Below are positions 9,526 through 19,219 of a stretch of DNA of 64,000 bases, in pieces (the first letter of the stretch is position 1; every line of letters starts with the position of its first letter). The stretch comes from Sulfuritalea sp. Its GTDB lineage: Bacteria > Pseudomonadota > Gammaproteobacteria > Burkholderiales > Rhodocyclaceae. The translations under genes were made by a program, and so were the position numbers. Under the pieces are notes generated by a model, which made no database searches, was not told the origin of the DNA, and saw only the letters and a program-made list of their open reading frames with translations. The stretch is from positions 1 through 64,000 of the forward strand of contig JADJQA010000003.1 of NCBI GenBank assembly GCA_016712985.1. Reading direction: 5' to 3'.

Positions 9526-12065
9526 ATGTCTATAAGTCGTCGCGAATTCATCAAGGGTAGCCTCTCGGTTGCCGCTACTGCCGGACTTCCATTTTCTCTC
9601 GGCCGGCCCGCGTTTGCGGCGCTTGCCGAGCGCAAGGATCGCCCTTGGGAAGCCGGCTACCGCAACCTCTTCCAGGGCGAACGCACTGTACGTTCGATCA
9701 ACATGCCGAACTGCACAGGGTCGTGTGCGTGGAATGTGGTCATCAAGGACGGCCTCGTGAAGCGCGTCGAGCAGCCGCTCGACTATCCGGACGACGAGTA
9801 CAACCCGCGCGGCTGCATGAAGGGAGCCACCTACCATCGCCGCGTCTATTCGCCGAACCGGGTCAAGTTTCCGATGAAGCGCGTCGGGCCTCGCGGTTCG
9901 GGCCAGTGGAAGCGCATTTCGTGGGACGAGGCGTTGGACTTCATCGCCAGCGAGATCAAGCGTATCGCCGCCAAATACGGCCAGAACACCATCTGGATCT
10001 ATCCGCCGGTGCCGGCCACCGGCATCGCCAAGCAGGGTGCCGGCTTCCGTTTCGCCTCGGTCAATGGCTTCGGCATCGGTACGTTCTACAACTGGTACGG
10101 TGACCTGCCGCTGGCCCATCCGATCACATGGAACGTGCAGACCGAAGAACACGAATTCAAGGACGTGCTCAACACCAAGTACGCGATCATCTGGGGCTCC
10201 GACGTCGCCCAGACCCGCATGCCGGACGCGCATTTCTTCACCGATGTGCGTGCCAAGGGGTGAAGCTCTTATATCGCGCCCTACTTTGACCCAACGGCAA
10301 GCATCGTCGACGAGTGGGTACGCGTTCGTCCCGGAACCGACGGAGCATTGGCGCTGGGGTTCTGCCATGTGGTCGTCAAACGAGGCCTGACCGACGAGGC
10401 GCACCTGCGCCGCACCACCAGCGGCCCTTGCTGGTCCGCAACGACAATGGCAAGTTCCTCAAAGCCGCAGACCTTTCCGCGGATGGCGATGCGAAGACTT
10501 TCATGGCTTACGATTCGCAGGCGGGGCAGGTCGTTCCTGACGTGTATTTCAGCGACAAGCTTGCACTGACCGGGACGTGGGACGTCACGCTCAAGGACGG
10601 GAAGAAGGTCAGCTGCTCGACTGCCCACACGCTGTTGCTGAAGAAACTGGAGGACTACGATCCAAAGACGGTCTCCGAAATTACTGGCGTTCCAGCCAAG
10701 GACATCGAACGCATTGCAGTCGAGTATGCCTCGGCCAAGCCTGCCAGCATCTGGGCGGGCACCGGTATCAACCACTGGTACCACGGCGACCTGATCGGCC
10801 GCGCGACCATCGAGCTTGCCTGTCTGACCGGCAACGTCGGCGTCCAGGGCGGCGGTGTCAGCCCCTGGGCCGGCCAGTACCTGATGCGCCTCAATCCGAC
10901 CGACTACTTCTTCCCGAAGAAGGAAGGGGGTAAGCCCGACGAGCGTTACCGCGCCGTGCCGCTTGACACGGCCTACGTGGTCAATGGCCCGACCGAAACC
11001 ATGGCCAACAAGGACAAGCTGTGGCGTCAGATCCGCTGCATCTGGGCGGCGGGCGGCAATCTGCTCGGCGAGGCCTCCGACCAGAGCAACCTGACACGCA
11101 AGGTGCTGCCGCAAATCGAACTGATCGTTTCACCGGAAATCGAGATGAGCACGACGGCACAATTGGCCGACATCGTGCTGCCGGTAGTCAGTTGGTTCGA
11201 GCTGCCCTACGACATTGCCACGACGCCCGCTCATCCCTACATTCAGTTGCACGAAGGCGGCCTGGAGCCGATGTTCGAGGCCAAGACCGACATCTGGATT
11301 TATCACGAAATGTGCAAGCGGCTCGGGACCGGCGACATCTTCAAGTTCAGTCGCCCGGAGGAAGCGATTCAACTCCTGCTCGAGACAGGCGGGCCGCAGG
11401 TCAAGGGCATCACCTTCGATCGCTTGAAGAAGGAACGCTGCATCCGGGTGAACCTGCCGAGCTCGCCTTACGCCTCATTCACCGAGGAAATCGAGGGCAA
11501 GAAAAAGTTCAAGACGGCGTCGGGTCGACAGGAACTCTACAAGGACGAGGATCGCTTCATCCAGTATGGCGAGCAACTTCCGGTGCACAAGGAGCCACAC
11601 CAGGCGACGCCCTATGGACCATCAAAGGTGTGGGCCGAAGCGAAGAAGGAACGCAATCCTGTCTACGAGAAATACCCGATGGTCTATCACGCACGGCACA
11701 CCCGTTGGAGCGTGCATTCGTCGTGGCGAACCACTGATGCGATAACCAGACTCGACGATATCGGCCAACCCCTGCTGGAACTCAATCCGGTCGATGCTGC
11801 CAAGCGCGGGCTGGTCGCGGGGGACTGGGCAACTGCGTACAACCAGAACGGTTACGTCAAGGCTAAAGTCAAGCTGCGTGAGTCGGTGCCACCCGGAGCT
11901 GTGCTCATCTATTTCGGCTGGCAGCGCGAGCAGATACGGGAAGGCCACTGGAATGCGCTGACCCATAACGACATAAACCCCATCCACGAAATCTACTTCA
12001 TCCCGAACGTCTGGGGACCGGTCTCCGGCCACTTCGACCAGTTGTGTGAAGTCAAGAAATCCTAA
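9526..12065 (+). CDS. Tat-exported type II molybdopterin oxidoreductase, alpha subunit (putative chlorate reductase)
   Basis: This is the catalytic subunit of a DMSO-reductase superfamily enzyme, about 846 residues once corrected. The N-terminus MSISRREFIKG carries a twin-arginine signal. The FS0 cluster motif is C63-x3-C67-x29-C97, but the usual His/Cys four residues before C63 is Asn59. The probable molybdenum ligand is Asp193 in NWYGDLP, the type II hallmark shared with NarG, PcrA and ClrA. The C-terminal HTRWSVHS and pterin-binding ELNPVDAAKRG blocks are present. Two breaks occur: an in-frame TGA at 10261 (probably two compensating indels) and a base lost near 10424. Its place after cld suggests chlorate or perchlorate as substrate, but it is shorter than PcrA or ClrA (over 900 residues) and only distantly like either; nitrate or selenate cannot be excluded. 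Confidence 0.75.
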
Positions 12066-12080
12066 GCGAGGAGAGCCGCC

Positions 12081-12946
12081 ATGTCTGAGGCACTTTGGCA
12101 AAAATACTATGGGCAGCCCAACCCGAAATACGGCAACCGTGTCCAGTGGGGGATGCTGCTCGACATCAACAAATGCATCGGATGCCATACCTGTACCATG
12201 GCCTGCAAGCAGACCTGGACCAGCGATCCCGGCCAGGAGGACATGTACTGGAACAGCGTTGCCACCGAACCCTATGGCAAATATCCGCGCAAGAACGGAG
12301 CAAGAATCCGTCAGATTGGGACTACCGCTTCTCCAACCTCTATCAGGACACTCCGAAAGGCAAGTTTCCCAAGCTGTGGCAGTTCTATCTGGCCCGTCCG
12401 TGCAACCACTGCGCCAATCCAGCATGCCTGCCTGCGTGCCCGACCCGCTCGATCTACAAGAACGAGGATGGCATCGTGCTGATCGACCAGGACCGCTGCG
12501 AAGGTTTCCAGAATTGCGTCAAGGCCTGCCCATACGACAAGATTTACTACAATGCCGTCACAAAAAAATCAAACAAGTGCATGTTCTGCTTCCCTCTTCT
12601 GGAGAAGGGGCAGGAACCGCAATGCGTCAAAAGCTGCGTCGGCAAGATCCGAATTTTCGGCAACCTGATGGATCCGGAAAGCACGATTTCCAAGATGATT
12701 CGTGACCCGGGTCTGGGCGTCAAGGTCTACGATCCGCAGACCAGCCTGAAGGCCACGCACCGGGTGATCAATCCGATCGAGCGCCGCCAATATCGGCCCG
12801 ACTTTGGCACGATTCCTTCAGTCTGGTACGTGCCGCCGAAGAACGTTCCCAAGGAAGAGATCGAGAAGTACTTCGGCTATGCCATGGGCGGCCTGCTGGA
12901 CGAACCGCATCAAGTCGAAGCGCCCGTCAAGATGAAGGATATTTAG
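12081..12946 (+). CDS. Iron-sulfur beta subunit of the type II molybdoenzyme
   Basis: This is the electron-transfer subunit partnering the alpha subunit, about 288 residues. Four cluster motifs are visible: CIGCHTCTMAC, CNHCANPACLPAC, CEGFQNCVKAC and CMFCFPLLEKGQEPQCVKSC. In the third motif a Phe replaces the second Cys, as expected for the [3Fe-4S] FS4 cluster of NarH/PcrB/ClrB-type subunits. There is no signal peptide, so it is probably co-exported with alpha through its Tat signal. GAGGAG precedes the ATG at 12081. A base is missing near 12300 (YPRKNG/SKNPSDWDYR), splitting the gene. The chaperone gene follows 2 bases after the stop. Confidence 0.85.
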
Positions 12947-12948
12947 AA

Positions 12949-13692
12949 ATGGACCAGCCAGTGAATGCCAGCAAGTCGCCTGACAAGGTCCAGGTTGATA
13001 GTGCCCGGTCCAGGGCGGACAAGCGCGGCCAGCTCTACCATTTCCTCGAATTGGCCTTGGCGCATCCCGGCGAGGGCGGACATGACTATTTCCGCATGGA
13101 GTCGACCGAGAACGATTTCCAGCAAGTTTATGCAGCGGAAGTGCAATCCGAGGTGAAGCTGGCAGACAAAGGCATTCCGGCCGCCGGGAAGTTCTTTTCA
13201 AGTCTGCGCGGGATGAGCTATGAGGAAGTCGAGGCCGCATATATCTCGCTCTTCACCAATAACTACCCGCATCTTCCCTGTCCGCCTTATGGTTCCCTGT
13301 TCACCGCGATAGACAGCGAAAAGCGCCTTGAAGAGATGCTGACCATCAAGGAGTTTTACCAGACCCACGGCATGGATATCGCGGAATCCTACGACGACCT
13401 GCCGGACCATCTTTGCGTCGAGCTCGAATTCCTTCACATGCTCTGCTTCCGGGAGAGCGAAGCAGAAGAGGCGCAGGACCTGGAACTGATCCGTGGCGTT
13501 CGCGTCGTTGAGGCGGAGTTTCTCGACCGCTTCCTGTTGCCGTTTGCGACGCGCCTTGCCGATCTGGCGGTCGGGTCTGTTCCGGACAATCCATATAGCG
13601 ATTTACTTGAAGCAGCACGATGCTTTCTGCTGGCTCACCGCATCGAACTCGGCAAGCCGGCGGCATTGACATCGGGAAACCTGAGGAGCTGA
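12949..13692 (+). CDS. TorD/NarJ-type molybdoenzyme assembly chaperone
   Basis: This 247-residue, largely helical, cytoplasmic protein belongs to the TorD/DmsD/NarJ superfamily. These chaperones bind the Tat leader and apo-alpha subunit until the molybdenum cofactor is inserted. The characteristic core is seen as YISLFTNNYPHLPCPPYGSL, with DDLPDHLCVELEFLHMLC and a helical C-terminus. The order A-B-chaperone-cytochrome resembles clrABDC and ddhABDC rather than pcrABCD. It is the delta subunit by position and is not expected in the mature enzyme. Confidence 0.82.
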   Translation: MDQPVNASKSPDKVQVDSARSRADKRGQLYHFLELALAHPGEGGHDYFRMESTENDFQQVYAAEVQSEVKLADKGIPAAGKFFSSLRGMSYEEVEAAYISLFTNNYPHLPCPPYGSLFTAIDSEKRLEEMLTIKEFYQTHGMDIAESYDDLPDHLCVELEFLHMLCFRESEAEEAQDLELIRGVRVVEAEFLDRFLLPFATRLADLAVGSVPDNPYSDLLEAARCFLLAHRIELGKPAALTSGNLRS

Positions 13693-13694
13693 AC

Positions 13695-14234
13695 ATGAAA
13701 ACCTTCCACGTACTTCCGCTTCTTGCAGCCGTTGTGACAATGTTTGCCGGACCGTCACTTGCCGCAGGGAACAAAGATGAGATGAAGACTGCGACCCAGG
13801 TCGGCATGCGCAGTGAATCGGCGCAGCCACATTTCAAACCAACGGGAAAGCCTGTTTCCGCAGCTCGCGGCGAGGCTATCTTTCTTGATCACTGCGCGCT
13901 ATGCCACGGAATGCACGGCAAGGGTGACGGTCCACGCTCGGCATTCTTCGACCCGGGCGGACAGTACATACCCGACATGACCATCGCCCAGGTCTTGGCC
14001 GGTCGCGACAAGGAACTGATTGAAAATATTCGCGAAGGTTTGCACCGCCTGCCTGAACCTTCGTATGTCATGCCGCAGTTCAAGTACATCCTGTCAGACG
14101 AAGAAATACGCAGCGTCTTGGCCTATCTGAAAACGTTTCCGGCCCAGGCTGCCAAGAAACCAGTCGCCAGAACCTTGATGGCGAGCCTCTGGTGGCTGAA
14201 CCGACTCGTGCCGACTGCATTACCGGCAGTTTGA
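13695..14234 (+). CDS. Periplasmic monohaem cytochrome c
   Basis: This 179-residue protein has a Sec signal peptide (MKTFHVLPLLAAVVTMFAGP) and one haem site, CALCHGMHGKGDGPRS, near residue 70. The likely axial Met is in PSYVMPQF. It ends in a moderately hydrophobic tail. It starts 2 bases after the chaperone stop, so it belongs to the reductase operon. Type II periplasmic enzymes of the Clr/Ddh class normally use a haem b gamma subunit, and PcrC is multihaem; here a small cytochrome c takes that position. It may feed electrons to the beta subunit from the quinol pool or from cytochrome c shared with cbb3 oxidase. Confidence 0.8.
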   Translation: MKTFHVLPLLAAVVTMFAGPSLAAGNKDEMKTATQVGMRSESAQPHFKPTGKPVSAARGEAIFLDHCALCHGMHGKGDGPRSAFFDPGGQYIPDMTIAQVLAGRDKELIENIREGLHRLPEPSYVMPQFKYILSDEEIRSVLAYLKTFPAQAAKKPVARTLMASLWWLNRLVPTALPAV

Positions 14235-14358
14235 CACCATCTCTTGGGGGTGCCAGTCGCCAATTCCGGGGCTTCCTGTCTCGATGGGGTGGTTAAGCAC
14301 ATGATACCCCAGAAAACCATTTTAGATCATTGTTATTTTGATTGAAGTCCGATATATT

Positions 14359-14372
14359 TTGACCTGCATCAA
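14359..14372. promoter_or_regulatory. FNR-type box upstream of ccoN
   Basis: TTGACCTGCATCAA matches TTGAT-N4-ATCAA with one mismatch. It lies about 100 bases before the ccoN start in an AT-rich stretch, the standard position for FNR/ANR activation of cbb3 oxidase genes. Confidence 0.75.
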
Positions 14373-14473
14373 ACATCGCTAATATTTCCTTCAATTTCCC
14401 AAAAATTTATATACTGCACCGCATCAATCGCAGTGTCGTCAACAGTTCTATTTGACAGTGAGGTGAATCCATC

Positions 14474-15911
14474 ATGCAATCGCAAGCGATTTACAACTAC
14501 AAAGCCGTGCGCCCGTTCGCTGTGATGACCGTTATTTGGGGCATCGTCGGCATGCTGGTCGGCGTCATCATCGCCGCCCAACTGGTCTGGCCGGAGTTAA
14601 ACGTACACGAATGGTTGAGCTACGGTCGCTTGCGGCCGTTGCATACCAACGCCGTGATTTTTGCCTTTGGCGGTTGCGCGCTGTTTGCCACCTCCTACTT
14701 CGCGGTGCAGCGCACCAGCCATGCGCCGCTGTTCGCTCCGGCCCTTGCGGCGTTCACCTTCTGGGGCTGGCAGTTGATCATCGTGCTGGCGGCGCTTTCG
14801 CTGCCGCTGGGTTTTACCACCGCCAAAGAGTATGCCGAGCTCGAATGGCCGATCGACATCCTGATCACTTTGGTGTGGGTGTCCTATGCGGTGGTCTTCT
14901 TCGGCACCATCATCAAGCGCAAGGTTTCGCACATCTACGTGGCGAACTGGTTCTTCGGCGGCTTCATCCTCACCGTTGCGGTGCTGCACCTGGTCAATAG
15001 CGCCGAGGTGCCGGTGTTTGCGGCCGGCGTCCTGACTCCCAAGTCCTACTCGGCCTTACGCCGGCGTGCAGGATGCGATGGTGCAGTGGTGGTACGGCCA
15101 CAACGCGGTGGGCTTCTTCCTCACCGCCGGCTTCCTCGGCATGATGTATTACTTCGTGCCCAAGCAGGCCGGGCGTCCGGTGTACTCCTACCGGCTGTCG
15201 GTGGTGCACTTCTGGGCCCTGATCTTCACCTACATGTGGGCCGGTCCGCACCACCTGCACTACACTGCGCTGCCTGACTGGACACAGAGCGTCGGCATGC
15301 TGTTCTCGCTGATCCTGCTGGCGCCCTCCTGGGGCGGCATGATCAACGGCATCATGACCCTGTCGGGGGCTTGGCACAAGCTGCGCGACGACCCGATCCT
15401 GAAGTTCATGATCACCTCCCTGTCCTTCTACGGCATGTCGACCTTCGAAGGCCCGATGATGTCGATCAAGACGGTCAATGCCCTGTCGCACTACACCGAC
15501 TGGACCGTCGGCCACGTGCATTCAGGCGCGCTGGGCTGGGTGGCGATGATCTCGATCGGCTGCATCTACTACCTGCTGCCGCGCCTGTTCGGCAAGGCCG
15601 AGATGGCGTCGAAGAAGCTGATCGAAGTGCACTTCTGGATCGCAACGATCGGCGTGGTGCTCTACATCGCCTCGATGTGGATTGCCGGCGTGATGCAGGG
15701 CCTGATGTGGCGCGCCACCAACGTGGACGGCACGCTGACCTACTCCTTCGTCGAGTCGGTCAAGGCCACCTACCCGTTCTGGACCATACGCCTGCTGGGC
15801 GGTGTGCTGTTCCTTTCCGGCATGTTGATCATGGCTTACAACATGGTCCTGACCATCGCGGGAGGCAAGGCTGTCAATGCGCCGGTACTCACGCCCGCAG
15901 CGGCCCATTGA
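14474..15911 (+). CDS. ccoN: cbb3-type cytochrome c oxidase subunit I CcoN
   Basis: CcoN is the catalytic membrane subunit of the high-affinity O2 reductase, with haem b and the haem b3/CuB centre. The 478-residue protein has about 12 membrane segments. Haem and CuB ligands are seen in GRLRPLHTNAVIFAFGG, QWWYGHNAVGFF, TYMWAGPHHLHYTALPDW and DWTVGHVHSGALGW. An extra T near 15056 splits it at S-A-Y-A-G-V-Q. It begins the ccoNOQP operon about 240 bases after the molybdoenzyme cytochrome, behind an FNR site. With cld nearby it may respire O2 made from chlorite. Confidence 0.95.
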
Positions 15912-15943
15912 CCCGGATTGCACAGACCAAGGAGCTATGAATC

Positions 15944-16555
15944 ATGTTGACGCATGACAAAATTGAACGAAACGTGGGACTGATGATCGTTCTGATCGTT
16001 CTCACGGTGAGCGTGGGGGGTCTGGTCGAGATCCTGCCGCTGTTCTTCCAGAAGTCGACCACCACGCCAACCAACGAACTGGTCAAACCCTACGATCCGG
16101 TACGCCTGGCGGGACGCGACATCTACATCCGCGAGGGCTGTTACAACTGCCACTCGCAGATGATTCGTCCGTTTCGCGCCGAGACCGAGCGCTATGGCCA
16201 CTATTCGGTGGCGGGCGAATTCGTCTATGACCATCCGTTCCAGTGGGGCTCCAAGCGCACCGGGCCGGATCTGGCGCGCGTTGGCGGCCGCTACTCCGAC
16301 TTGTGGCACAAGACGCATCTGCTGAATCCGCGTGACGTGGTGCCCGAGTCGAACATGCCTGCCTATGCATGGCTTGATCGACCGCTCAAGGACGATGCCA
16401 TCGATGCCAAGATGAAGGCCTTGCGCACGGTTGGCGTGCCCTATACAGATGCCGAAATCGCCGGCGCGAAAAAGGCCATTGAGGGCGTCAGCGAGATCGA
16501 CGCACTGATCGCTTACCTGCAGGGCATGGGCACGGCGCTCAAGCAAACGAGGTAA
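15944..16555 (+). CDS. ccoO: cbb3 oxidase monohaem subunit CcoO
   Basis: CcoO is a membrane-anchored c-type cytochrome passing electrons to CcoN. The 203 residues have one N-terminal helix (VGLMIVLIVLTVSVGGLVEI), the haem site EGCYNCHSQMIRPF and the later axial Met region ESNMPAYAWL. The length and the SKRTGPDLARVGGRYSD block are standard. It lies 32 bases after ccoN. Confidence 0.96.
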   Translation: MLTHDKIERNVGLMIVLIVLTVSVGGLVEILPLFFQKSTTTPTNELVKPYDPVRLAGRDIYIREGCYNCHSQMIRPFRAETERYGHYSVAGEFVYDHPFQWGSKRTGPDLARVGGRYSDLWHKTHLLNPRDVVPESNMPAYAWLDRPLKDDAIDAKMKALRTVGVPYTDAEIAGAKKAIEGVSEIDALIAYLQGMGTALKQTR

Positions 16556-16559
16556 TCGG

Positions 16560-16764
16560 GTGGACATCAACGACCTGCGTTCCCTCTTCACGGTGCTGGC
16601 GTTCATCGCTTTCGTCGGCATCGTGTGGTGGGCCTATTCCGACCGGCGCAAGCAGACCTACGACGAGGCGGCCCATGTTGCCGCTCGACGATGACAGTCC
16701 GTTTATCCCCTTGGGGCCGTCGGAACCGCAGGCCACAAAGAATCAGGAAAGGAAATCATCATGA
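16560..16764 (+). CDS. ccoQ: cbb3 oxidase small subunit CcoQ
   Basis: CcoQ is a small single-helix protein that stabilises the cbb3 complex. The GTG at 16560 gives MDINDLRSLFTVLAFIAFVG and then WWAYSDRRKQTYDEAAH. As written the frame ends at a TGA at 16692 (44 residues). Removing one base near 16677 restores an acidic tail beginning LPLDDDSPFIPLGP and a TGA at 16762 that overlaps the ccoP start, the more natural arrangement. Confidence 0.82.
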
Positions 16765-17702
16765 GTGATTTTGTCAGCGGCTTCTGGAATGTGTTTGTCG
16801 TGGGCCTCACGCTTGTCAGCATCATCGGCTGTGCTGTGTTGCTCTGGTTGCAGAGTTCGGCCAAGCATGTGCCGGGCTCGACCACCGGGCACGTCTGGGA
16901 TGAAGATCTGCAGGAGTTCAGCAATCCGCTGCCCAACTGGTGGCGCTGGCTGTTCTATATCACCATCTTTTTCTCGTTGTTCTATCTGGCGATGTATCCC
17001 GGACTGGGCACCTTTCAGGGTCAGTTCAACTGGTCTTCCATCGGGCAGTATGAGGGCGAGATGAAGAAGGCGGAAGAGCAGTACGGGCCGATCTACAAGA
17101 AGTTCCAGAGCCAGGACATTCGTGCCGTTGCGGCCAACAGCGAGGCGAAGGAAATGGGCCAGCGCCTGTTCCTGACCTACTGCTCGCAGTGCCACGGTTC
17201 GGATGCCAAGGGCGCCGTTGGTTTCCCCAACCTGACCGACAACGACTGGCTGTTCGGCGGCACTCCTGCGCAGATCAAGGAAACCCCTCCTTCAGGGACG
17301 CGACGCCATGATGCCGGCCAAGGGCGTCAAGCCCGACCTGAACGGCGACCAGATCAAGGATCTTGCCCACTATGTGCGTTCCCTGTCCGGTCTTGCCGCC
17401 GACTCGATTCGCGTCCAGCGCGGCAAGGAACTGTTTGCCCTGCCTGCGCCGCCTGTCATGGTCCCGACGGCAAAGGCATGATCGGCGTGGCGCCGAACCT
17501 GACGGACAAGGTCTGGCTGTATAGCAGTTCCGAGGATTCGATCGTCGAGACCATCACCAAGGGCCGCGTCAACCGCATGCCCGCCTTCGGCGAGTTCCTC
17601 GGCGATGCCAAGGTTCACCTGCTGACAGCCTACGTCTATGGGCTTGGTGGCGGTGTCAAGGATGCTCCTGCGGCTGAAGCGGCACCTGCGGACAAGAAGT
17701 AA
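16761..17702 (+). CDS. ccoP: cbb3 oxidase dihaem subunit CcoP
   Basis: CcoP is the membrane-anchored dihaem cytochrome c of cbb3 oxidase and the electron entry point. About 313 residues contain two N-terminal helices, then haem sites CSQCHGSDAKG and CAACHGPDGKG. Two compensating indels, an extra C near 17287 and a loss near 17443, put the stretch between them (the first haem domain's end, with DAMMPAKGVKP) out of frame while the stop stays in frame. The last part, NRMPAFGEFLGDAKVHLLTA, carries the second axial Met. A terminator follows. Confidence 0.94.
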   Translation: MSDFVSGFWNVFVVGLTLVSIIGCAVLLWLQSSAKHVPGSTTGHVWDEDLQEFSNPLPNWWRWLFYITIFFSLFYLAMYPGLGTFQGQFNWSSIGQYEGEMKKAEEQYGPIYKKFQSQDIRAVAANSEAKEMGQRLFLTYCSQCHGSDAKGAVGFPNLTDNDWLFGGTPAQIKETPPSGTRRHDAGQGRQARPERRPDQGSCPLCAFPVRSCRRLDSRPARQGTVCPACAACHGPDGKGMIGVAPNLTDKVWLYSSSEDSIVETITKGRVNRMPAFGEFLGDAKVHLLTAYVYGLGGGVKDAPAAEAAPADKK

Positions 17703-17713
17703 GCGGGTCCAGA

Positions 17714-17752
17714 CTCCCCGGCTCCAGAGTTCGCGGCGCCGGGGAATTTTTT
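17714..17752 (+). terminator. Rho-independent terminator after ccoP
   Basis: The stem TCCCCGGC/GCCGGGGA is followed by TTTTTT at 17747-17752 and separates ccoNOQP from ccoG. Confidence 0.8.
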
Positions 17753-17786
17753 GATTGGTCTATCAGAATATAGTAATACGATAATC

Positions 17787-19208
17787 ATGGCATCAACCAC
17801 CCCCCGGCAGTTGCAGGAGAAGAAGCCGAGCTTCGTCGAGGAAAGTCTCTACGAAGTTCACCAGAAGGTGCACCCGCGCGCCGTCAGCGGCATCTTTGCC
17901 ACCTGGCGCTGGTCAATGGTCTGGTTTACCCAGATCCTGTACTACGGTCTGTGCTGGTTGCCGTGGAACGGGCGGCAGGCGGTGCTGTTCGATCTGGCGG
18001 AGCGCAAGTTCTACATCTTCGGCCTGATCTTCTGGCCGCAGGATGTGATCTTCCTGGCCATCCTGCTGATCATTTCGGCGTATTCCCTGTTCCTCGTCAC
18101 GGCGGTGGGGGGGCGACTGTGGTGCGGCTATGCCTGTCCGCAGACGGTTTATACGGAGATCTTCACCTGGATAGAGCAGAAGATCGAGGGCGACCGCAAC
18201 GCCCGGATCAAGCTCGATGCCGCGCCGATGAACGCCCGCAAGCTGTGGCTGCGCAGCGCAAAGTATGCTTGCTGGGGGCTTCTGGCATTCTGGACGGGCT
18301 TCACTTTTGTCGGCTATTTCACCCCGATCAGGACCGTGTGGGATTCGGTCTGGAGCCTTTCGCTGGGGCCCTGGGAAACCTTCTGGATGCTGTTTTATGG
18401 CGCCTTCACCTATCTGTTTGCAGGCCACATGCGCGAACAGGTATGCAAGCACATGTGTCCCTACGCGCGCTTTCAGGGTGTCATGTTCGATCCCGACACG
18501 CTGACCATCACCTACGATACCGAGCGTGGCGAACCGCGCGGTTCGCGGAAGAAGGGTGTCATTCCGATATCGATTGCCAAGGGCGATTGCGTCGATTGCG
18601 GTATCTGCGTCCAGGTCTGCCCGACCGGCATCGATATCCGCGCCGGATTGCAGTATGAATGCATCGGCTGCGCGGCCTGCATCGATGCCTGCGACCAGGT
18701 CATGGTGAAGATGGACTACCCGAAGGGCCTGATCCGCTATTCGACCGAGCGTGCGATCAAGCAGCGTTGGGGCTGGCGGGAGATCGTTGGTCATATCGTT
18801 CGGCCGCGGATTTTCATCTACTCGGCGATCCTCGGTGCAATCTGCGTGGCCTTTGTCTGGGGCATCGCCAACAAGGCGAGTTTGCGGGTGGATGTGATCC
18901 GCGACCGTGCCATACTGGCGCGCGAGGTCGAGGGCGGCTTGATCGAGAACGTGTATCGGCTGCACGTCATCAATGTATCCGAAGCGCCGCAGCGCTATGC
19001 GGTCAGCGTATCCGGCCTGCCGGGAATCGACATGGTCGGCGAGCGCACCGTTGAAGTTCCTGCCGCCGGGGCCAAAATGCTTACGGTGCAGGTGCGCGTC
19101 CCGCCCGAGTCTGGCAAGAAGGGTTCCAACCGGATATTCTTCGATGTAATGTCCGTTGCCGACGAGGGCGTGTCGGTGCACGAAAAGGCCAGCTTCCTGC
19201 AACCGTAA
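17787..19208 (+). CDS. ccoG: Cytochrome c oxidase accessory protein CcoG (FixG/RdxA family)
   Basis: CcoG is a membrane iron-sulfur protein implicated in Cu(II) reduction during cbb3 oxidase biogenesis. The 473 residues begin MASTTPRQLQEKKPSFVEES. Early membrane segments are followed by WCGYACPQTVYTEIF, EQVCKHMCPYARFQG, two ferredoxin motifs (CVDCGICVQVCPTGI and CIGCAACIDACDQV) and a C-terminal Ig-like FixG domain. All expected cysteines are present and no frame break is seen. Confidence 0.95.
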   Translation: MASTTPRQLQEKKPSFVEESLYEVHQKVHPRAVSGIFATWRWSMVWFTQILYYGLCWLPWNGRQAVLFDLAERKFYIFGLIFWPQDVIFLAILLIISAYSLFLVTAVGGRLWCGYACPQTVYTEIFTWIEQKIEGDRNARIKLDAAPMNARKLWLRSAKYACWGLLAFWTGFTFVGYFTPIRTVWDSVWSLSLGPWETFWMLFYGAFTYLFAGHMREQVCKHMCPYARFQGVMFDPDTLTITYDTERGEPRGSRKKGVIPISIAKGDCVDCGICVQVCPTGIDIRAGLQYECIGCAACIDACDQVMVKMDYPKGLIRYSTERAIKQRWGWREIVGHIVRPRIFIYSAILGAICVAFVWGIANKASLRVDVIRDRAILAREVEGGLIENVYRLHVINVSEAPQRYAVSVSGLPGIDMVGERTVEVPAAGAKMLTVQVRVPPESGKKGSNRIFFDVMSVADEGVSVHEKASFLQP

Positions 19209-19219
19209 AGGAGAACAAC

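Noticed and set aside
10261..10263. TGA in the molybdoenzyme alpha gene as a selenocysteine codon
   Set aside because: It is not at the molybdenum ligand position (that is Asp193), neighbouring codons look shifted, no SECIS-like hairpin is evident, and nearby genes have the same kind of indels.
9526..14234. Calling the cluster narGHJ-type nitrate reductase
   Set aside because: There is a Tat signal, no narI, no NarG-length alpha, and a cld neighbour. Nitrate remains possible as a substrate but the name is not supported.
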